From positions 1-64,000 of the forward strand of contig VCJN01003359.1 in the NCBI GenBank assembly GCA_006384855.1: a stretch of 64,000 nucleotides of DNA. Reading direction: 5' to 3'. This DNA is from Tetraselmis striata (lineage: Eukaryota; Chlorophyta; Chlorodendrophyceae; Chlorodendrales; Chlorodendraceae). The notes beneath the pieces are model-generated. The model was given only the letters and a program-made list of their open reading frames with translations. It did not search any database and had not been told where the DNA came from. The position numbers and the translations under genes were made by a program. Below are positions 57,695 through 64,000 of the stretch, piece by piece. Each line of letters begins with the position of its first letter. The first letter of the stretch is position 1.

Positions 57695-60576
57695 TCACCC
57701 TACGGGGACTCGTAATACTGTCATGCACTTATTTACTGGTCGCCTCGTAGTCGCTCGTACTGCCTGTCGCCTCGTCGTCCTCGCACTAGTACTTTGCCTT
57801 ACTTCGCTTGATGTATAGTCGCACTCGCTGCGCTCGTACTCGTACTTATGAGATTTGGATGTATATGTGTATGCCGTTGCTGTCCAGCAGGTACCATAGC
57901 TTGCGTAGTTCCGCCATTGTCGCCGGAGAGCGGGAGGTGAGGCCAGCAAGGACGCTGCACACCGCCTGGTTGCCCTCGTGCAGCAACACGCGGCGACCGG
58001 CGAGGTGCGGCAGAAAAAAACTCCACTGCCAGCCGGACGGCCTTCAGTTCTTTCCAGGTGATGTGTTGGCGCTCGTCGGCTGCCCCGCAAAACCCCCGCG
58101 CCTCCGTCCAGCCTGCCATTCAGCACTGCACCCCAACCATAGCCGGAGCTGTCGCAGTGCATGTAGGCCGTCTCCACAGGGCGGTGGATAGGGCGGCCGT
58201 TGGCATGAGTCGGCACAGCGGTCCACCACTGTAGGTCGCGCCGCAGCTGGTGTGTCATGCCCACTCGGCCGCCCCACTTGGAGCCCACCACGACGTGGAG
58301 CTCCCGCAGGTAGAAGCGCGCGGCCGGGATTGCCAAGAAAAGGTATTGAGCCCGCCCAGCGAGCGACTGCAGCTCCCGCACGGGTAGCCAACGGGCGTCG
58401 CGGGCCGCGCGCTGCAGCAATTGCTTGGCTTGGCGCGCGAGCCGCTGCACTTTGTCCACCGGGGCATAAAAATATCCCGTGGATGTGTCGATGTCCACCC
58501 CCAGGTGCTGGCCGTACTGGACCGGCTCCCGCAGCCCTTCTTTGGCGGGGTTGCGCAGCACGCCCATGCTGTCCAGCAAGTTGGCGACGCGCTGGCGGAG
58601 CTCCAGCGCCTCCGGCTCCGACGAGGCGAACAACAAGAAATCGTCGACGTATGGTAAGATGCGCGCTCCCCTCCACCGCCCGCAGCGCAGCCAGCGGCGC
58701 GACCGCGGGACATTGCCAGGCGCAGCGGGGGTAGTCGGAGAGCGTAGGTGCTTGACGAACGTCATCGTGAACGTCGTGAAGTAGTAAGGGCTGAGCGACC
58801 AGCCCATGGGAAGGCCGCACAGCCGGTAGAGGGTCCCGCGGATGTTGACTGTGAAGTAGTCACGGTCGGAGGGCGCGATGCCCATGGCATAGAAGCCGTC
58901 TTGCAGGTCGAACGAAAACATGTAGTCCCCTTTCGCGGTCAGGTGTCGGACGCCCATGAGTGTCTCCATCCGTAGACGCTTGCGCGCGCAGAAGGTCGAT
59001 GATGAAACGCCACTGGTTGTCGCCGGGCTTCGGATTGAAGAACGCCCGGGACACCCACCATGCGCACGACGACTTCTCCCACGCGCCGGCCGCCGTAAAG
59101 CGATTTAGTTCGGCGGCGAGGAACTTGAGTTGGGCAGGGGTTGCGTCGTTGAACGAGACGCCTTGGTTGAACCTTGGGGGTGGCCGCTTGTAGCGGAAAG
59201 GCACGCGTACGCCATCCCGTATCCAGCTCGTCACTTGCGCGCTCGCGCCGATGCCTCGCCAGTGCCGCCAACTCCGCCTTACGCGGTGACGCATATGGTC
59301 GGAGTCGGGGCAACTGCTCTCGGCGCGGCGCGCCACACCGTCAGTTCCGTGTCTTGTCGCCGGTCCTACCGCCGTTCTCGTCACGGTTCTTGGCGTCCGC
59401 CTCGCGGCGTTGCTGCTCCCGCCTCTCGCGCGCCGCCTTGTCCTTTTCCTTCCGCGCCTTGTCGCGGTCGGTGTCGCGCTCCGCACCTTGCCTCTTGAAG
59501 GTCGTTGATGCCTGTGCCTTGGCCGCAGCCGCGAGGCCGACCTCGAGGCGCTTGTCCTCGAGCGCTGCCAGGAGGCCGTCGACGACGTTGGCGGAGCGTT
59601 CATGCTCGGCGGTGTCGAAGACTCGGGAGTAGATGAGTCGCTCGGCGACTTGTTCCTCGGGGGTGAGGGCCTTCTTGGCCTTGAAGCGTCGAAGGTAGGT
59701 GAGCCTGGCCTCATCCGCGTCGCCCACTGCTTCAAGCGTGCGATGCGCGGCGTCGAGTAGGTCGAGGGCGTCGACGCGGTCTTGGGTGCGTGGGGTAATC
59801 GGGCGCGCGAAGCGTAGCCAGAGCTGTCTTAGCCGCCGCGTTAGCGGCGGCGCGGTAGACGCCATAGCACAACAGGTGGCGGTACTCGTCGCGCGACTCA
59901 GTCATGTTGGCCTCAGTGAGATAGCGGTCGGCCTCGTCGTTACGGGGCCGCCAGAGGCTCGGGAGTGTGGCGCCCGACGGGGGGGGGGGGGGGGGGGGGG
60001 GGCAAGAGGGCTTCCCACTCCCGAGGGTCGATGAACACGGCCGTGGCGTCGCGCGCGCCCCCCGTAGCAGCGGCTGTCCGGGCGTCGTGCTCCGGCTCCT
60101 TGCCACCCTCGCCGACTTCGTCGTCGTCCGAGGGAATGTCGCGCTGCTCCTTGTGCTTGTGGTTGTCCTGTTCGTCCAAGCGGGTCGATAAAGCGTCCAC
60201 CTTCAACGCCAGCGCTTGCAGTAACGCAAGCGTTGTCGTGTCCCGTGTCGTCTCTGTCGGCCCCGCGGGCGTTTCGGCCAAAATGTCGGCTGGCGTTGCC
60301 TTCGTAGGGTCCGACGCCTTCTTGCCGCCTGCCATGGTGCGTGCGCAAGTGTCGTGGTGGAAGACTAGTCGTCGAGACCGTCCACTCGTAGAGATATTCA
60401 CACCTTGCACACCTACAAGAGGTGCGACGCCGTTGCTCTAGCTGGTCAGCTGGCGCAAAGGCATATGGTGGACTCCCCTCGTGGTGCGGGTGCGTCATGT
60501 AGCATGGCTGTCGCATGTTGTCGCTAGCGCCGCTGGACATCGGGAAGTCCAAGCGGTACGCGCACTGCGAGTACAT
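57695..60576 (-). mobile_element. Second DIRS-like retroelement, truncated and broken
   Basis: Reading on the minus strand, a Gag-like region (about 60410-59340) precedes a DIRS-type reverse transcriptase and RNase H (about 59310-57800). The Gag-like region is Ala/Thr/Glu-rich with a coiled coil and a very basic Arg/Lys/Glu tail. The RT/RNase H shows FSFDLQDGFYAMGI, LPMGWSLSPYYFT, ILPYVDDFLLFAS and MHCDSSGYGWGAVL. No recombinase and no terminal repeats were found, so the element is incomplete at its 3' side and has a few breaks. It is clearly a different subfamily from the element at 10.5-16.4 kb and older. Confidence 0.78.
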
Positions 60577-60949
60577 GTACTAGTCGCTAGCATTCAAACT
60601 ACTGTAGAATCTTAACGTTACCAGTACCGGTGACAGAATAGCCCGGTGTAATCAAACCTCTATATTACCAATATGACCGTAATAACTGAATATACATACA
60701 TATAAGACAAAGGTAAAAACCACTGCGCACACGCATAGCGCGTCTTTACCGCGCCAACTCGGCCGACAGCTCCTCACGCGCAAAGATGATCATTAATGGA
60801 GAAGATACTGCACAAAGTAAAAAAAGCGCTGCGCGGCGTGTACGAGGAAAACGCGATATCGGCGTTTTGGGAACGCGCCCGTGTTGGTGCGCTGCCCTAT
60901 GGAAGTACAAAATGGGATATGGCCTCATCATGATGCGGCTCATGTTGGA

Positions 60950-63945
60950 CGAGGCTCGAGAACAGGATGTGCATGTCGTCTTCGTCTCATGTGATGACAA
61001 GCAAGTGCAAAGTAAAGCTGGTATTGGTGCTGGTGCTGATGATGTCATCATGTTCGTGCTAACATGGTGGTTGTCTTTGTATGTTTGCATTGGAGAGCCG
61101 TCCCTGCCCATTGCATTGACTGCGCCCGGCAAGGCTTCCACTGTTCCTGTCTCGGGTGGCAACGAGATTTCAATATGCGGGCGACCACGACTTCCGCCGC
61201 CTGGCGCTTGTCTGTCACCCCAAGTGTCACACTGCTATAGTGTTACTGAACACTCTCAAGAAGCCGGAGGATGCCAAGGATGCTAATGGGCCGCTGCCCA
61301 GCCACTACAAAGGTACGTACACGTCTCTTGTAGTAGCCCATGCGGCTGTGCTGGGATGGATATGTTGACTCATGCATGATGTGCGCACCGCTGCGCTGCG
61401 CACGCAAGGTGTATATGTGGGGCTGAATGACGTTGTATTTTAACCATCATCCCCAGCGAGCCACATGGCGGGCTGATCCTCACTTTGATCACCGCTGGCG
61501 TCTCTGGGATTGCCTCTGCCCTTATCCTCTACACCGATGGGGGACCCGATGATGATTTGCAAGCCTCGGTATGTACATACATTTTTGCTGACCCTCTTCA
61601 TTATGGGAGGATTCGACTCTCATCTTGTCGCATCTAGGACTGCCCCGACCACTAGCCTCCCGGACTGTCTCGTAATCATACTTGTAATGGCCCGTAATCG
61701 CGATTTTCCCACGGAATGGGCGTGCAATCGCCTATATACCGTGTAATTGCCACTTTTCTGCTAGGATCGGTAGTCGCAATGACGTGCCCGGCTCGCCCGC
61801 GTTCCGTAATATGCTGCCGGTAGCATGTTGTGCCATCCCCATAGTACATTGGACCCACATCGCGCCTACCCGTAATCGTTGGACCTTTCGCCACACTGTA
61901 CTTGAACGCCTCACAAGCTCCGCAATGACGCAACGGCCAAGGGTACCGTAGGTTTCAAACCGGCTAAGTTTCAGTTGCGCGTACACTTTACCATGCATCA
62001 CCGCAGCGTGAGCGCCAATGACTAGCCCCTACCAGCCCCCGCAGCTACTGAGAGCCGCCGGCGCCGAGTAGTGGTGTGCCATGGGGCGTCGCAACTCCGA
62101 GCGCCGTATTCCTGCTGAGGGGAAGGAGGGTTGGACTATTTCCGAGGGGACTTGGGTAGAGGTGACTAAGAAAATACGCTGATGCGCGTGTGGCGCCTCT
62201 GCCGCGAAGAGTTGCCGCCGCACTGTGCGTCCGTCACGCCTCTGCTCCGTCCGGACCCGGTCGGACCGAAACGCGGGGCGAGCCGGGTGCATCGATACCG
62301 TCGCCGCCGCCATCGCCCCGGCCGCCCTCCCCGCCGCTCTCGTCTCCCCAAAACGAACCAGCGAGCCCCGCACTACCCAGCGGCGGGAAGAAGCGTTCGG
62401 TGTCGTCTGATGGTGGCATGGCACCAAGCATGGCAGCGTGGGAGATGAATGCCGAGTTGCACAGAATTAGATGAATCCCACATTACGTGTGATGTCAATT
62501 CTGAACATTGGTCTGCAAGGCTGTGCCCTTGCACGGATGGCTATGGATGAGGAGTCATTTCAGGCGCTAATGTCGAGGTGTGGAGGCATGACGGTTATCC
62601 TAGCCTTACTTGCAGCAAGCCTCGAGGCGGCCATGAAGCATGCAATTGCTCAAAGCGCCGAGGCGGCGCAGCCGCCTGCTGATGAGGCTGACCCCACTGC
62701 TCAGAGTTCCGAGGCGACGCAGCAACCCGCGGAGGCTGACCCCACTTCTCAGAGCGCCGAGGCGGCGCAGCAGCCCGCTGAGGCTAACCCCAGCGCTCAC
62801 AGCGCCGAGGTGGCGCAACACCTTGCTGAGGCTGACCAGACTACTTAGGGTAGTGCCGAGGGGGCGTAACAGACCGCTGAGGCTGACGCGACTACTTAGA
62901 GCGCCCACGCTGAGAACGAGCCCGCTGCTATTGACGGTAACCAATCCGCCCATAGCGACGATACTGACTACGATGGCATCGAGCTGAGTGGAGATTCAAG
63001 CTTCCGTCCCGACCCAGACGAGATGGAGACTCATGAGGACGAGGACGATGTGGAGATTAAGTCAATTCCTGGCGAGTCACCCCCCCCCCCCCCCCCCCCC
63101 CCGAGCATCCGGCCCCCCGCGCCTACCTCCGATGTTGCCACTACACACACTGCTGCACTAGTCATCTACACGGAAGGCAATTTTGCGTAAGTCTTCGATG
63201 CCAGCGTGGCACCACCCATAACTGCAATTGCGAATCAGTACAAGGAGCTATGAGGGACAACGAGCCCATAAATTACTGTTCACGACCGTGCAACAACCGA
63301 ACAAGTAATTATTATGTTGCTCCTTTTGCTTCATGTTTACTGTTGCTGGCGTTGCTGCTGGCGATGCTATTGCCGAAATTGACATTCACGGTATGATGTC
63401 TCTTGACTATTGTGCAGATTCATGCAATTATGAAGTGCGCGCATGGCATTGAGCCAACGCTATTACCATCAACAAAGGTCACCAGCCACAACTCCCGGAA
63501 GTTTCCTCAACTCATGAAACTCATGATCACCCCAAGGCGTCACCGGCGACTATATCACATCCAATTGTTCAAGAAGCCAGTGGTCGACAAGTGCGAATGC
63601 ATCGCCTGCAAGAAGGGGCTCTTCAGGCCGCTCACCATGTCGGAAGCCACGTACAATGTGCTTCATCAATACAAGAGGCTGCCCTTGCCCGGCCCATCAT
63701 GTGCCGATAGTAGATGCATACGATTCATCAGATTTACATTATTTATATGTACATGCTCCATTGACGCTCTAGCCCAGTTATACACTGGCGACCACCAACC
63801 GTCAAAAATAGCCAAGGAGCATGAGAAGGCAGCTACACCGAAGGCAGGAAAATCTGCAGCTCAATAGCTTGCTGCGCCTGCTCCTAGCCAAGGCCGTGGC
63901 CGTGGCCGGGGCTAGCAGTCGCAGCCGGTAGCGCCTGCTGAACAG
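60950..63945 (+). pseudogene. Decayed transposase-like gene (widespread DDE-like family, unclassified)
   Basis: Blocks in the right order recall a multi-copy, probably DDE-type transposase family that I know only by its motifs. They are CDDK (about 60990), GEPSLPIAL (61093), GDHDFRRLAL (61175), ILYTDGGPDD (61530), HLVASRTAP (61620), NPTLRVMSILNIGLQ (62474), a Ser/Gln/Glu/Ala repeat of about 15 residues, an acidic stretch, a Pro run, and a late CECIACKKGLFRP Cys motif (63595). A clean GTAAGT donor (about 63188) and CAG acceptor (about 63418) remain. The copy is dead: the frame changes at about 61170 and 61570, several TAG/TAA codons interrupt the repeat and the C-terminus, and about 800 bp including repeat R1 separate the RTAP and NP blocks. 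The gene probably runs past the window's end. Confidence 0.55.
62340..62462 (+). repeat. Dispersed repeat R1, copy 2
   Basis: About 85% identical to 3594-3719. It ends ten bases before the NP block of the transposase-like gene resumes, so it marks the right edge of sequence inserted into that gene or acquired by it. Confidence 0.65.
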
Positions 63946-64000
63946 CAAGCACAACCGGTTGCTAGGCAAGACACTGCCACTGCCGTGTTATCCCGTGCTC

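Noticed and set aside
62700-63945. Reassigned stop codons (TAG/TAA read as Gln)
   Set aside because: Five TAG/TAA codons in the transposase-like gene fall where Gln fits its repeat, and the protease has a TAG. But the roughly 2,000 codons of DPH1, TMEM260, GDT1, ArsH and the J-domain gene have dozens of Gln codons, all CAA/CAG. ArsH, TMEM260 and the J-domain gene end in TAG at sensible places, and the LRR gene ends in TAA. C-to-T decay explains the pattern better.

Overview
The window looks like nuclear DNA of a eukaryotic, intron-rich, GC-rich organism, most likely an alga with a primary (green) plastid. One gene starts with a plain Ala/Arg/Ser-rich plastid transit peptide and no secretory signal in front of it. 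Six multi-exon host genes can be read with consistent splice phases. Introns are GT-AG (one probable GC-AG) and carry very long C or G homopolymers, often right beside splice sites. Stops of all three kinds (TGA, TAG, TAA) end genes, so the code is standard.

Layout: 0.5-3 kb, the 3' end of a leucine-rich-repeat gene (+). 4.5-10.1 kb, a plastid J-domain protein (-, 9 exons). 10.5-16.4 kb, a nearly whole and young DIRS-type (tyrosine recombinase) retroelement (+) with split terminal repeats. 17.6-22.3 kb, a broken Ty1/Copia LTR element (-) that carries a C5-cytosine DNA methyltransferase-like domain. 23.9-25.3 kb, an ArsH-type flavoprotein (+, 5 exons). 26.2-32.0 kb, diphthamide synthase subunit DPH1 (-, 8 exons), convergent with ArsH. 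33.1-34.9 kb, a secreted trypsin-like protease with a Cys-rich C-terminal extension (+), interrupted by one in-frame TAG. 36.3-48.5 kb, a TMEM260/DUF2723 multi-pass protein (-, 15 exons). 49.9-52.9 kb, a TMEM165/GDT1-type cation transporter (-, 8 exons). 53-57.7 kb has no gene I can recognise. 57.7-60.6 kb is a truncated second DIRS-like element (-). 60.9-64 kb is a decayed transposase-like gene (+) with another dispersed repeat lying inside it.

The host genes do not form a pathway; they are housekeeping or detoxification genes in a transposon-rich region. TMEM260 and GDT1 share the secretory pathway (ER/Golgi glycosylation and Golgi ion balance) and are head-to-tail neighbours, but I infer no functional link from that. 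The most striking item is the DNA methyltransferase domain carried inside the Copia element. Next come the C-tracts that hug 5' splice sites and the very recent DIRS insertion.
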